From Hymenobacter psoromatis (lineage in GTDB: Bacteria > Bacteroidota > Bacteroidia > Cytophagales > Hymenobacteraceae), in assembly GCA_001596155.1 (NCBI GenBank), contig CP014771.1:1178001-1242000 (forward strand): a stretch of DNA of 64,000 nucleotides, given 5' to 3'. The notes beneath the pieces were generated by a model. It saw only the letters and a list, made by a program, of their open reading frames with translations, made no database searches and was not told where the DNA came from. Made by a program: the position numbers and the translations under genes. This document shows, piece after piece, positions 55,262-64,000 of the stretch. Each line of letters starts with the position of its first letter. The first letter of the stretch is position 1.

Positions 55262-58200
55262 ATGCCTGCCCCCTTCCGCATCTATTCCGCCTCGGCCGGC
55301 TCCGGCAAGACGTACCAATTAACGAAAGAATACCTGAAGCTGGCGCTGGGCTACCCCCAGCCAGCCGACCCATCGGGCGAGCGGCTGTATAAGGCTGATT
55401 ATTTTAAGAGTATTCTGGCCATCACCTTCACCAACGACGCGGCGGGCGAGATGAAGGAACGCATTGTGGGCGCGCTGCGGCGCTTCGCGCAGGACGGGGG
55501 GGGTAGGGAGGATGCCTTATTAACGGAGGTGGCGGCCGAGCTGGCGCAGGAAGGGCAATTGCCGAAGAGCCTGCGCACGCCGGCCGAGTGGCAGCGGGAA
55601 GTGCGGCTGCGGGCGCAGGCCACGTTTCGGCTGGTGCTGTACCACTACGCCGATTTTGGGGTGAGCACGATTGACTCGTTTGTGCAGCGCATCGTGACGG
55701 CCTTTACGCGGGAGCTGGGCCTGCCCGCCACGTTTGAGGTGGAGCTAGATACCGATAGCGTGCTGCGCTCGGCAGTGGCGGCGCTGATTGACAAGGTGAA
55801 CCGCGACGCCGATAGCAAGCTGCTGAGCCAGACGCTGGCCGACTACGCGCTGGGCCAGGCCGAGCAGGGCCGCAACTGGAACAAGCTGCCCGATGAGCTA
55901 CTGGACTTCGGCCGGGCCTTGTTTAACGAGAGCGTGCACGAGGCGGTGGCGCAGCTGGGCCAGAAAACAATGGCCGATTTTCGGGCGCTCGACCAGGATA
56001 TTCGGGCCCGGCAGCGGGCGGCTGAGGAGGCCGTGCAGGCCCAGACCACGCACGCGCTGGACTTGCTGGCGGCGGCCGGCATTGAGGCCGAGCACCTGGC
56101 CAGCGGCAGCGGCGGCATCTACGGGCACTTCACGAAGTGGGAGCGCTGGCTGAGTCCGCCCGACAAGGACGCGCTGTTTCCGACGGCCACGGCCCGCAAG
56201 ACCATTGAGAGCGGCAAATGGTGGAGCGAGAAGGGCAAGAAGGCCGGCCTGGTGCCCGCCATTGAGGCCGCGCAACCAGCGCTGGAAGACGCGTTTGGCG
56301 AACTTCTGGCGCTGCGCGAAAAATATCTACCGGGCTACGTGCTGCTGGGCGCGGTGCAGCCGTTTTTATTTCACGCTTCGCTGCTGAGTGAATTAAATAA
56401 ATTGGTGGAGGAAATCAGCCGCGAGCGCAACGTAGTATTGATTTCGGAGTTTAACCGGCGCATCGCAGCCATTGTGCTCACCGAGCCAGTACCGTTTATC
56501 TACGAGCGAATGGGCGAGAAATACCGGCATCTGCTGATTGACGAGTTTCAGGACACGTCGGTGTTGCAGTGGAATAACCTCCTACCCCTCGTGGAAAACG
56601 CGGTGGGCAATGGCGGCCTGTCGCTGGCCGTGGGCGATGCCAAGCAGGCCATTTACCGCTGGCGCGGCGGCGAGCTGGAGCAGATTCTGCGCCTCTACCA
56701 GGGCGACACGGATGCGCTGGCCGCGCGGGCGCGCGAGCCGGCTATGCGCCGGCTGCTGAACGAGCGCTACCAGACGTTGCAGCAGAATCTGGAGCCGCAT
56801 TCGCTCGCCATTAATTACCGCAGCGAGCCGGCGATAATTGAGTTTAATAATGAGTTTTTTACTTATGTGCGGGAGCGGAGTGGCGAGCATGAGGTGGTGC
56901 AGGGGATTTTTGAGCCGGGGTTTCGGCAGCAGGTGCCCCCAACGCTCACCTCACCCCCTAGCCCCCTCTCCCGTGGAGAGGGGGAACTAGTTTTTAGCTC
57001 TAACTCTAGTCTAGAGACTAGTTCCCCCTCTCCACGGGAGAGGGGGCTAGGGGGTGAGGTGCCCGCAGAGGGCGATGCGCTACCCGGCCACGTCGAGCTA
57101 CTTTTTACCAAAGACGACGCGCCGGCCCGGCGCTACGCCCCTACCCCCGGCCAGTACCTCGAAGCGCCGCTGCCCGGCTACCTGCCCGACTCCGTGCTCG
57201 ACTATGCGGAAAGCACCTGCTACCTGGCCTTGCAGCTGGTAGAGCAGGCCCTGGCCGATGGCTACCACCTGCGCGACGTGGCGCTGCTGTGCCGCACCCG
57301 CCGCCAGAGCCGGCTGCTGGCTAAGTTTCTGAAAGAGCGCGGCTTTCCGATTATTTCGGCCGATTCGCTGGCGTTGCAGTTTGCGGAAGTGGTGAACCTG
57401 CTGGTGGCCGTGATGCGGGTGCTGCACCAGGGCAGCGACACGCTGGCGCGGGCCGAAGCGCTGCTGCTCGTGGACCGCGTGGTGCGCCGCCTACCCCCTA
57501 CCCCGGCGCGGGCGCGCCACATTGCCGACGTGGCCAATGATACGGAAAGCAGCCGGCCGTTTTTTGACGAGCTGCGCGGCCTGGGCTTCGACGTGGTGGA
57601 GAAGAGCACCGGCAACCTGGGCTTGTATGAATTGACTGAGAAGCTCATCGGCACGTTTGGGCTGCTGGGGGCCAACGCGGAGAGCGACTACCTGTTTCGG
57701 TTTCTGGATTTGACCTTGGAATTCAGCCTGAAATACGGTAATAATTTAGGCAATTTTCTGACGCACTGGGACGAGCGCAAGGGCGTGCTCAGCATTAACG
57801 CGCCGGGCGGGGCCGATGCCGTCACTATTACGACCGTGCACAAGGCCAAGGGCCTGGCGTATGGCGTGGTCATTGTGCCGTTTGCCGATTGGGCGCTGGT
57901 GCCGCACGCCGGCGAGCTGCTGTGGGGCCGCCTCGACGCGGCCGACAAACCCCTCCCCGAGCTACCCGACGTGGCCGTGGTGCGCCTCAACAAAACGCTG
58001 ACCTACACGCCCCTGGCCGACCAGGATGCCGAGGAGCGCGAGAAAACGCTGCTCGACGGCCTCAACACGCTCTACGTGGCTTTTACGCGGCCGCGGCACC
58101 GGCTCTATATTCTGAGCAAAGCGCCGGCCGAGACCAGGAAAACGACCGGCGAACTGCCGCTCAGCCCTACCCCCCTGCCTGCGGCCGAACAGGGCCCGGC

Positions 58201-58873
58201 CCGCGACGTGGCCGACCTGCTGGCCGGCTACCTGCGCCAGCTCGGCCGCTGGCAGCCCGAGGCCACGAGCTTCGTACTGAACCCAGGCGCGCCCCACAAC
58301 CCAAGCACCAGGCACCAGGCACCAAGCATCAACTTCCCCCTCACTAACCTCACGTCCACGGCCTGGCCCGAGCGCTTGCAGCTGCGCCGCCACGCCACGA
58401 CGGTGTTTGATTTTGATGAGCAGGAAAAGCTGGGCGAGCTAAACCGCAAGCTGCACTACGCGCTGCGCCGCCTGCTCTCGGCCCGCGACCTGGGCCGCAC
58501 CTTGCGCCAGCTGGTGACCGAAGGCCTTATCAATCAGCAGGAAAGGCCCGCGCTGGAAGCCGGCCTGGCCCGGCTGCTGGCCGACCCGCGCCTGGCACCC
58601 TACTTTGCCGACGACCTGGCGGTGGAGACGGAGCGCGAAATCCTGATTGGCGGCCACACGCAGCGCGCCTACAAGCCCGACCGCATCGTGTTTGGGCCCG
58701 GTGCCAGCCGCGCCGAGCAGACCGTGACGCTGCTTGATTTCAAGCTGCCGCCGCCGCAGGATATTCATAAAATCCGGCTGCGCGACTACGCTCGCCTATT
58801 TCGGGAGTTGGGCTATGCCGACGTGCGCGGGATTGTTTACTACTTCGGGTCGGGCGAGGTGGTAGTGTTATAG
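55262..58873 (+). CDS. UvrD/RecB-family helicase-nuclease (AddA-like)
   Basis: It processes double-strand DNA ends for recombination, probably with an AddB-like partner not in this window. The 1203-residue protein has Walker A YSASAGSGKTYQL (about 7-19), Walker B LLIDEFQDTSVLQWNN (about 426), KQAIYRWRGGE, ITTVHKAKGLAYGVVIVP (about 855) and LYVAFTRPRHRLYIL. The C-terminal nuclease-like part has KPDRIVFGPG and TLLDFKLPPP. Residues about 562-600 are encoded by a family D palindrome placed in frame, between helicase motifs. Without it, the length and layout are usual for Bacteroidota AddA-like proteins. Confidence 0.92.
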   Translation: MPAPFRIYSASAGSGKTYQLTKEYLKLALGYPQPADPSGERLYKADYFKSILAITFTNDAAGEMKERIVGALRRFAQDGGGREDALLTEVAAELAQEGQLPKSLRTPAEWQREVRLRAQATFRLVLYHYADFGVSTIDSFVQRIVTAFTRELGLPATFEVELDTDSVLRSAVAALIDKVNRDADSKLLSQTLADYALGQAEQGRNWNKLPDELLDFGRALFNESVHEAVAQLGQKTMADFRALDQDIRARQRAAEEAVQAQTTHALDLLAAAGIEAEHLASGSGGIYGHFTKWERWLSPPDKDALFPTATARKTIESGKWWSEKGKKAGLVPAIEAAQPALEDAFGELLALREKYLPGYVLLGAVQPFLFHASLLSELNKLVEEISRERNVVLISEFNRRIAAIVLTEPVPFIYERMGEKYRHLLIDEFQDTSVLQWNNLLPLVENAVGNGGLSLAVGDAKQAIYRWRGGELEQILRLYQGDTDALAARAREPAMRRLLNERYQTLQQNLEPHSLAINYRSEPAIIEFNNEFFTYVRERSGEHEVVQGIFEPGFRQQVPPTLTSPPSPLSRGEGELVFSSNSSLETSSPSPRERGLGGEVPAEGDALPGHVELLFTKDDAPARRYAPTPGQYLEAPLPGYLPDSVLDYAESTCYLALQLVEQALADGYHLRDVALLCRTRRQSRLLAKFLKERGFPIISADSLALQFAEVVNLLVAVMRVLHQGSDTLARAEALLLVDRVVRRLPPTPARARHIADVANDTESSRPFFDELRGLGFDVVEKSTGNLGLYELTEKLIGTFGLLGANAESDYLFRFLDLTLEFSLKYGNNLGNFLTHWDERKGVLSINAPGGADAVTITTVHKAKGLAYGVVIVPFADWALVPHAGELLWGRLDAADKPLPELPDVAVVRLNKTLTYTPLADQDAEEREKTLLDGLNTLYVAFTRPRHRLYILSKAPAETRKTTGELPLSPTPLPAAEQGPARDVADLLAGYLRQLGRWQPEATSFVLNPGAPHNPSTRHQAPSINFPLTNLTSTAWPERLQLRRHATTVFDFDEQEKLGELNRKLHYALRRLLSARDLGRTLRQLVTEGLINQQERPALEAGLARLLADPRLAPYFADDLAVETEREILIGGHTQRAYKPDRIVFGPGASRAEQTVTLLDFKLPPPQDIHKIRLRDYARLFRELGYADVRGIVYYFGSGEVVVL
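56947..57061. repeat. Palindromic repeat, family D copy 3, inside the helicase gene
   Basis: The arms CACCTCACCCCCTAGCCCCC and complement, about 50 bases each, surround a short centre with AGTCTAGAGACT symmetry. In the helicase frame they encode SPPSPLSRGEGEL and SSPSPRERGLGGEV. Neither arm has a stop codon in this frame. Confidence 0.95.
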
Positions 58874-59464
58874 CTGGGCGGCGCATAGGGCAGCGGGTGC
58901 TCCGACAGGGGGGGGTAGGCACCGCCGATTGGCTGAAAACCTGGGTAGCCCAACGCGTGGCGGCACCTTCGTTTGGCAGGGCGCGGCCGGCTCAGATAGC
59001 GCAGCAATTTCGGGTTTTAAGTGCTTGAAACACTAATCAGTTGAGGGTGGGAAGTTTATTTTCAAAATAGTTCCCTTTCGTAAGTCCGAAGCGTACCAAT
59101 CCGCGTACCTGAACAAAAGACCGTGCCGGCTGGCACGGCCTATTTACCGAAGTCAGCTTTTGACTACCCGACACGCTCGTTTTAAAGACCCACCATTTGA
59201 CCTGGTTTTTCACTCTCTATTCATGCTGTCGGTGCCTTTGGTAGCCTCTATCTTTAGGTGGGCTACCCCCTTCGCCGTCCCTGAGACTCTCTGCCGCGCT
59301 TTTCCGACGGTAGCCGCATCTCTCCCTTTCTAGCTATTTCCTGATGCACCAGCATTTTTTTGCTGGGCTGGCTGCTCTTTGCCGTTTTTCTACAAACTAG
59401 TGGCTGGCAGCCTATTGCGCGTTTTCTTCGGTCACCCATTTCCTTTCCCCTTTTTCATTTTCTC
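58874..59464. other. Long intergenic region before the DUF4331 genes
   Basis: 590 bases with one clear hairpin (CCGTGCC / GGCACGG at 59121-59138) that could end the helicase transcript, a GGGGGGTAGG motif near 58911, and otherwise no frame with family-like content. The promoter of the DUF4331 genes should be here; no convincing TTTG/TAnnTTTG pair was found. A 35-codon in-frame extension of the next gene has signal-like hydrophobicity but starts upstream of a better signal peptide. Confidence 0.55.
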
Positions 59465-61294
59465 ATGAAACACCTGTTAACCAAACCATCGCAGTGGTTG
59501 GTGGCGGCTTGTGCTGTCACCGCGCTCTCGGTCTGGGGCGCCACGCGCTACACGCCCCTGGAGGCCAGTAGCCACCGCGAAGCCCCACTCATTGCCGACG
59601 ACCCGTTGGCCGACAACACCGACGTTTACGCCTTCGTGGACCCCAACGACGCGACGCGGGTCGTGCTCATTGCCGACTACATTCCATTTGAGCTGCCGCA
59701 GGGCGGGCCTAACTACAACACGTTTGGTGAGAATATCCGGTACGAGATTCACGTCAAGAACAAGACGGCCTCGAATGCCGATGATATCACGTACCGCTTC
59801 GTGTTTACGCGCACCAACCAGGACGGCAGCACGTTTTTCAACGTGCGGCTGGGCGCGCAAAACCTGAAAACCACCTATACCTGCTCAAAAAGCACGGATG
59901 GCGGCAACTCGTTTACCAACATTGTGACCAATGGCGTGGTGCCCGCCTACAATATCGGGCCGCGCTCTATTAATACGGCTGTGGGCCTGAACCAGGCCTC
60001 GTACACCGCTTACCGCCAGGGTGCGGTGACCACTGCCACGGGCGCGGGCGGCGAGCAGGTGTTCTGCGGCTCGTCGGACGACCCGTTTTTCGTGGACCTG
60101 GGGGCCATATTTGACCTGGCTGGCCTGCGCCCCAACAAGGGTAGCCGCGACGGCCTGGCCAAGTACAACGTGCATTCGATTGCGCTGAGCGTGCCGATTA
60201 CTTCCCTGCAAAAAGACGGCAAAGCGGCCTCGGCGGCGAACACCATCCTCGACCCCGACTACGTGATTGGCGTGTGGGCCTCGGCCAGCCGCCCCACCAT
60301 GCGCACGCTCAGCAGCACGGGCGGCGCTACTACCGACAACGGCACCTACACGCAGGTTTCGCGCCTGGGCATGCCGCTGCTGAATGAGGCCATCAATCCC
60401 ATCGGGGCCAAGGATGCCTGGAACCGCGCCATGCCCGGCAGCGAGGCCCCCGCTACCGATGGCTACCTCCAGAACCCCGAGCTTGGCCTGTATATGGCCG
60501 ACGATGTTCCCATGAACGGCGCGGCTCCCAAGCCCGCCGGCCAGACGTATTATGGCGGAGCGGTGCCGGCCCTCACGGCTCTGCGCATCCAGACCAAGTC
60601 GCTGGCGGGCCAGGCGCTGCTAGGCGGCGCCAGCTTCGCGGGCTTTGACTTCCGCGACGGTGCCAATGGTTTATATGGCCTGAAAGGCAATGCCGTCTTG
60701 GCCGGTACGGCCCTGGCTGGCCCTTATGCCGACTACCTGCTGCCCGGCCCCGGCCAGCCGCGCTCGGTCGATATCAAGCCTATTTTCCATACCGGCGTGC
60801 CCAACCAGGCACCTTACCAGCTGGCTACTGGCAAAGCGGGCAACCCGCTGGCGCCTGGCAAGCCGTTCATCAGCAACTTTTTGCCGGTGGTGGGCGACAT
60901 GCTGCGCCTGAACATGGCCGTGCCCCCTACCCCCCGCAATTCGGCTGACTTCAGCAACCAGGGCCTGCTGGCCGCCGCGGTGCTGGGCCTCACTGACCCG
61001 CGCTTCAACAAGAACGCGACTTTGCAGAATATCCCTAATATGGACGGCTTCCCTAACGGGCGCCGCCTCGAAGACGAAGTAGTGAAGATTGAGTTGCAGG
61101 CCGTGAGTGGTGCCGTGCTGGCGGCCATTGGCCTGTGGTACGACGACTACACGCCCAGCAGCACCTCGCCGGTGACGCCGCAGTTGAAGGGCGTGCTGAA
61201 TTTCACGGCCGGAGTCGAGAAAAACGACACGACATTCCGCGCGTCCTTCCCCTACGTGCAAACGCCGTGGCAGGGCTTCCGCATTCGTCGCTAA
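59465..61294 (+). CDS. DUF4331 secreted protein, copy 1
   Basis: A 609-residue exported protein. From the ATG at 59465 the N-terminus (KHLLTKPSQWLVAACAVTAL) is a signal peptide. DUF4331 follows, with the hallmark ASSHREAPLIADDPLADNTD, then YAFVDPNDATRVVLIADYIP and IRYEIHVKNKTASNADDITY. The end reads VLNFTAGVEKNDTTFRASFP. The biochemical role of DUF4331 is unknown. The gene at 61328 is a paralogue in tandem after 33 bases, almost certainly cotranscribed. Confidence 0.92.
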   Translation: MKHLLTKPSQWLVAACAVTALSVWGATRYTPLEASSHREAPLIADDPLADNTDVYAFVDPNDATRVVLIADYIPFELPQGGPNYNTFGENIRYEIHVKNKTASNADDITYRFVFTRTNQDGSTFFNVRLGAQNLKTTYTCSKSTDGGNSFTNIVTNGVVPAYNIGPRSINTAVGLNQASYTAYRQGAVTTATGAGGEQVFCGSSDDPFFVDLGAIFDLAGLRPNKGSRDGLAKYNVHSIALSVPITSLQKDGKAASAANTILDPDYVIGVWASASRPTMRTLSSTGGATTDNGTYTQVSRLGMPLLNEAINPIGAKDAWNRAMPGSEAPATDGYLQNPELGLYMADDVPMNGAAPKPAGQTYYGGAVPALTALRIQTKSLAGQALLGGASFAGFDFRDGANGLYGLKGNAVLAGTALAGPYADYLLPGPGQPRSVDIKPIFHTGVPNQAPYQLATGKAGNPLAPGKPFISNFLPVVGDMLRLNMAVPPTPRNSADFSNQGLLAAAVLGLTDPRFNKNATLQNIPNMDGFPNGRRLEDEVVKIELQAVSGAVLAAIGLWYDDYTPSSTSPVTPQLKGVLNFTAGVEKNDTTFRASFPYVQTPWQGFRIRR

Positions 61295-61327
61295 CTCATT
61301 GTCTCATTGTTGCTATCTTCTACTCAA

Positions 61328-64000
61328 ATGACTCCCCAACGTTTACGTACCTATGTCGCGCTGCCTGCCATCGCGGCAGCGGCGGTCGGCCTCTCCCTTT
61401 GGAGCCAGACTCGCTACACGCCCCTGGAGGCGTCCTCGCACCGCGAGGCCCCGCTTATTGCCGACGACCCGGTGGCCGACAATACCGACCTCTACGCCTT
61501 CGTAGACCCCAACGATGCCACCAAGGTGACCATCGTGGCCAACTACATTCCGTTTGAGCTGCCGCAGGGCGGGCCCAACTACTCGACCTTCGGCGAGAAC
61601 GTGCGCTACGAGATTCACGTCAAAAACAAGACGACAACCACGGCTGATGATATTACTTATCGCTTTGTCTTCACGCGCACCAATGGCGACCCGACCACTT
61701 TCTTCAATATCCGGCTGGGCGCGCAGAATCTGAAAACCACCTATACCTGCTCGAAAAGCACGGATGGTGGCGCTACGTTCACAGATATTGTGACTAACGG
61801 GGTGGTGCCGGCCAACAACATCGGGCCGCGCTCCATCAATGGCGGGGCGGGCCTGGCCAAGGCTAACTACGAAACCGACGTGCGCGAAAGTGCCATCACC
61901 ACGGCTTCGACGGGGGAGAAAATGCTGTGCGGCCCGGTCGATGACCCGTTTTTTGCCGACCTGGGAGCCATTTTCGACCTGGCTAATATTCGGCCCACCA
62001 ACGCCACCGACGGCCTGGCGCGCAAGAACTGCCACTCGATTACGATGAGCATTCCGATTGCCAATCTGCAAAAAGATGGCAAAGCCTTAGCGAGCGCCAC
62101 TACCATCCTGGACCCCGACTACGTGATTGGTGTGTGGGCCTCGGCCAGCCGCCCCGCCGTGCAGACTTTCTCGGCGGCCACGGGCCCCGGCACCAGCGGT
62201 GCCTGGGTGCAGGTTTCGCGCCTGGGCATGCCGCTGACCAACGAGGTTATCAGCCCCATCAGCGACAAAGACGCCTGGAATGCCCGCTCGCCCTACAACG
62301 AGTCGGCCCTGACTGATGGCTACCTCCAGAACCCCGAGCTGGGCCTGTATATGGCCGACGACAGCCCCATGAACGGCGCGGCTCCCAAGCCCGCCGGCCA
62401 GACGTATTACGGCCAGGCTATTCCGAACCTGGTGGCTCTGCGGATTCAGAGCAAGTCGCTGGCGGGCCAGCCGGGCTTCGGCAACGGCTTCGACTTCCGC
62501 AACGGCGCGGCGGGGCTGAGTGCCTTGTATAATCCGGCGGCGGGGTCTAATGCGGGCACGGCTTTCGCGCCGCCCGTTGACGGCGGCTACGGCGCATACC
62601 TGCTGAACGGCGGCAACGCGGGTTCGCCGCGTTCGGTTGACATCAAGCCGATTTTCCACACTGGCGTGCCCAATGCCATCCCATATCAGCTGGCCACGGG
62701 CAAAACGGCGCTGGTCGCTGGCAAGCCCGCCGTTAACCCGCTCACGGCCGGCAAGCCGTTCATCAACAACTTTTTGCCGGTGGTAGGCGACATGCTGCGC
62801 CTGAACATGGCCGTGCCCCCTACCCCCCGCAATTCGGCTGACTTCAGCAACCAGGGCCTGCTGGCCGCCGCGGCGCTGGGGCTTGCTGACCCGCGCTTCA
62901 ACACGAGCGCGGCCTTGCAGAATATTCCCAACATGGATGGCTTCCCCAATGGGCGCCGCCTGGAGGATGCCGTGGTTCAGATTGAGCTGAAGGCCGTGAG
63001 TGGCGTGGTGCTGGCCGCCATTGGCCTGTGGTACGACGACTTTACTACTGCCGCCCCCACCCCTTTAACACCGCAGCTGAACGGGGTGCTGACCTTCACG
63101 ACGGGGGTAGAGACAAACGACACGACCTTCCGGGCCGCGTTTCCGTTCCTGCAAACGCCGTGGATAGGCACTGGCTCGGCCAGCGGCCCGACCAATACGG
63201 TGATTATCCCGGACCTGACGGTGAGCACGGCGATGCCCGTGGAATCGGGCACGTATAACAACGTGACCATTACCGGCACCGGCGTGGCTTCCTTTAATGG
63301 CCCCATCGTGGTAAATGGTACCCTGACCGTGCAAACCGGCGGCGTGCTGAGCACCCGCGGCGTGCTGGCGACCAACTGCCTGCCCATCACCGGCCCCGGC
63401 AGCTTTGTGCTCCAGCAAGGCGCTACGCTGCGCATTTGCAGCCCCGATGGCATTTCGGCTTCGGGCGCCACGGGCTCGATTCAGTTGGCCGGCACGCGCA
63501 CCTACGCCGCCGATGCCAGCTACGAGTATAATGGCCTGGAAGCCCAGGCCACTGGCACGGGCCTGCCCAGCATGGTGCGCAACCTGACGGTGAACAACGC
63601 CGCCGGCCTGACCGTGAACAACGGGGGGATAAGTGTATCGCAGCTGGTGGCCCTGACCAATGGCAACCTGACGACCAGCGCCAACCAGATGCTGACGCTG
63701 CTCTCGACCCCCACCAACGGCACGGCCCTGGTAGTGAACACCAACGGCTCGGTAACGGGCCCCGCTACTATGCAACGCGCCATCGACCCCACCTTCAACG
63801 CCGGGGTAGGCTACCACCACTACAGCTCGCCGATGGTGAGCACCACGCTGGGCGACCTGACGACCACGCCGGGCTTCTCGCCGATTTTCAACACGGCCTA
63901 TAATACCGCCGCCATGCCGAAGGCCACGACGCCCTTCCCCAACGTGTTTGCCTATGACCAGGCCCGCGTGACGACCAGCGGCAACCCCGGCTCGCAGGAC
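61328..64000 (+). CDS. DUF4331 protein, copy 2, with C-terminal secreted-protein region (truncated by window end)
   Basis: From the ATG at 61328 (TPQRLRTYVALPAIAAAAVG) the frame is open to the end of the window, 891 codons so far. Residues 1 to about 620 repeat the DUF4331 domain of copy 1 (HREAPLIADDPVADNTDLYA, FFNIRLGAQNLKTTYTCSKS). After that comes a new region without counterpart in copy 1: strand-rich repeats (VESGTYNNVTITGTGVASFN, GPIVVNGTLTVQTGGVLSTR, RNLTVNNAAGLTVNNGG) of the kind seen before T9SS sorting domains. The C-terminus is not in the window. A stretch of 88 bases is identical to copy 1. Confidence 0.9.
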   Translation, partial: MTPQRLRTYVALPAIAAAAVGLSLWSQTRYTPLEASSHREAPLIADDPVADNTDLYAFVDPNDATKVTIVANYIPFELPQGGPNYSTFGENVRYEIHVKNKTTTTADDITYRFVFTRTNGDPTTFFNIRLGAQNLKTTYTCSKSTDGGATFTDIVTNGVVPANNIGPRSINGGAGLAKANYETDVRESAITTASTGEKMLCGPVDDPFFADLGAIFDLANIRPTNATDGLARKNCHSITMSIPIANLQKDGKALASATTILDPDYVIGVWASASRPAVQTFSAATGPGTSGAWVQVSRLGMPLTNEVISPISDKDAWNARSPYNESALTDGYLQNPELGLYMADDSPMNGAAPKPAGQTYYGQAIPNLVALRIQSKSLAGQPGFGNGFDFRNGAAGLSALYNPAAGSNAGTAFAPPVDGGYGAYLLNGGNAGSPRSVDIKPIFHTGVPNAIPYQLATGKTALVAGKPAVNPLTAGKPFINNFLPVVGDMLRLNMAVPPTPRNSADFSNQGLLAAAALGLADPRFNTSAALQNIPNMDGFPNGRRLEDAVVQIELKAVSGVVLAAIGLWYDDFTTAAPTPLTPQLNGVLTFTTGVETNDTTFRAAFPFLQTPWIGTGSASGPTNTVIIPDLTVSTAMPVESGTYNNVTITGTGVASFNGPIVVNGTLTVQTGGVLSTRGVLATNCLPITGPGSFVLQQGATLRICSPDGISASGATGSIQLAGTRTYAADASYEYNGLEAQATGTGLPSMVRNLTVNNAAGLTVNNGGISVSQLVALTNGNLTTSANQMLTLLSTPTNGTALVVNTNGSVTGPATMQRAIDPTFNAGVGYHHYSSPMVSTTLGDLTTTPGFSPIFNTAYNTAAMPKATTPFPNVFAYDQARVTTSGNPGSQD

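Overview
The window looks like chromosome of a Hymenobacter-like member of the Bacteroidota (Cytophagales). The evidence is G+C near 60% in most genes, promoter boxes of the Bacteroidota type (TAnnTTTG), few Shine-Dalgarno sequences, a secreted protein with a type IX secretion C-terminal sorting domain, and many lipoproteins and DUF families typical of the phylum. No rRNA, tRNA, CRISPR array, plasmid or phage module was seen.

Layout. 1-4.1 kb: an oxidase subunit III, two coupled small genes, a small membrane protein and ligA. 4.1-11.5 kb (minus strand): a pentose block running GH3 xylosidase remnant, xylB, xylA, transketolase and a lactonase lipoprotein, with palindromic repeats in nearly every gap. 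11.8-13.7 kb: a deacetylase lipoprotein divergent from dapA. 13.7-16.5 kb: an AT-rich island of two decayed insertion sequences. One of them (IS982 type) splits a JmjC/cupin-like gene whose two halves can be rejoined exactly. 16.5-25.1 kb: hen1, a GH1 glucosidase, a glycosyltransferase, a Nudix hydrolase and an RhlE-type helicase. 25.3-36.8 kb: small proteins, a Pro/Ala-rich XRE regulator, an L,D-transpeptidase, an M1 aminopeptidase, cyanophycinase, a T9SS-secreted protein and isoaspartyl peptidase. The cyanophycinase and isoaspartyl peptidase could act in sequence on cyanophycin-like polymer. 37-38.6 kb: an OB-fold DUF3127 protein and an AlbA_2 protein. 38.7-46.2 kb: esterases followed by a compact run of two ATP-grasp proteins, a GCS2 carboxylate-amine ligase and a class I glutamine amidotransferase. 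This resembles a biosynthetic pathway for an unknown amide or peptide product and lies in DNA much poorer in G+C than its surroundings. 46.5-55 kb: a DUF1571/LysM gene with an in-frame amber codon, a dienoyl-CoA reductase, an epimerase-like protein, a flavoprotein, a ferritin-like helical bundle, DeaD and a cold-shock protein. 55.3-64 kb: an AddA/RecB-like helicase-nuclease and tandem DUF4331 proteins, the second running off the window.

Three patterns run through the window. (1) Several families of long palindromic repeats. One is inserted in frame in two enzymes (hen1 and the AddA-like helicase). Another has outer ends that coincide exactly with the stop codons of the genes beside it. (2) The heptamer CTACCCC/GGGGTAG is strongly over-represented (about 80 copies by hand count) and in genes often encodes Leu-Pro with the otherwise rare codon CTA. 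(3) ligA carries a sharply bounded internal AT-rich tract that suggests intragenic recombination.
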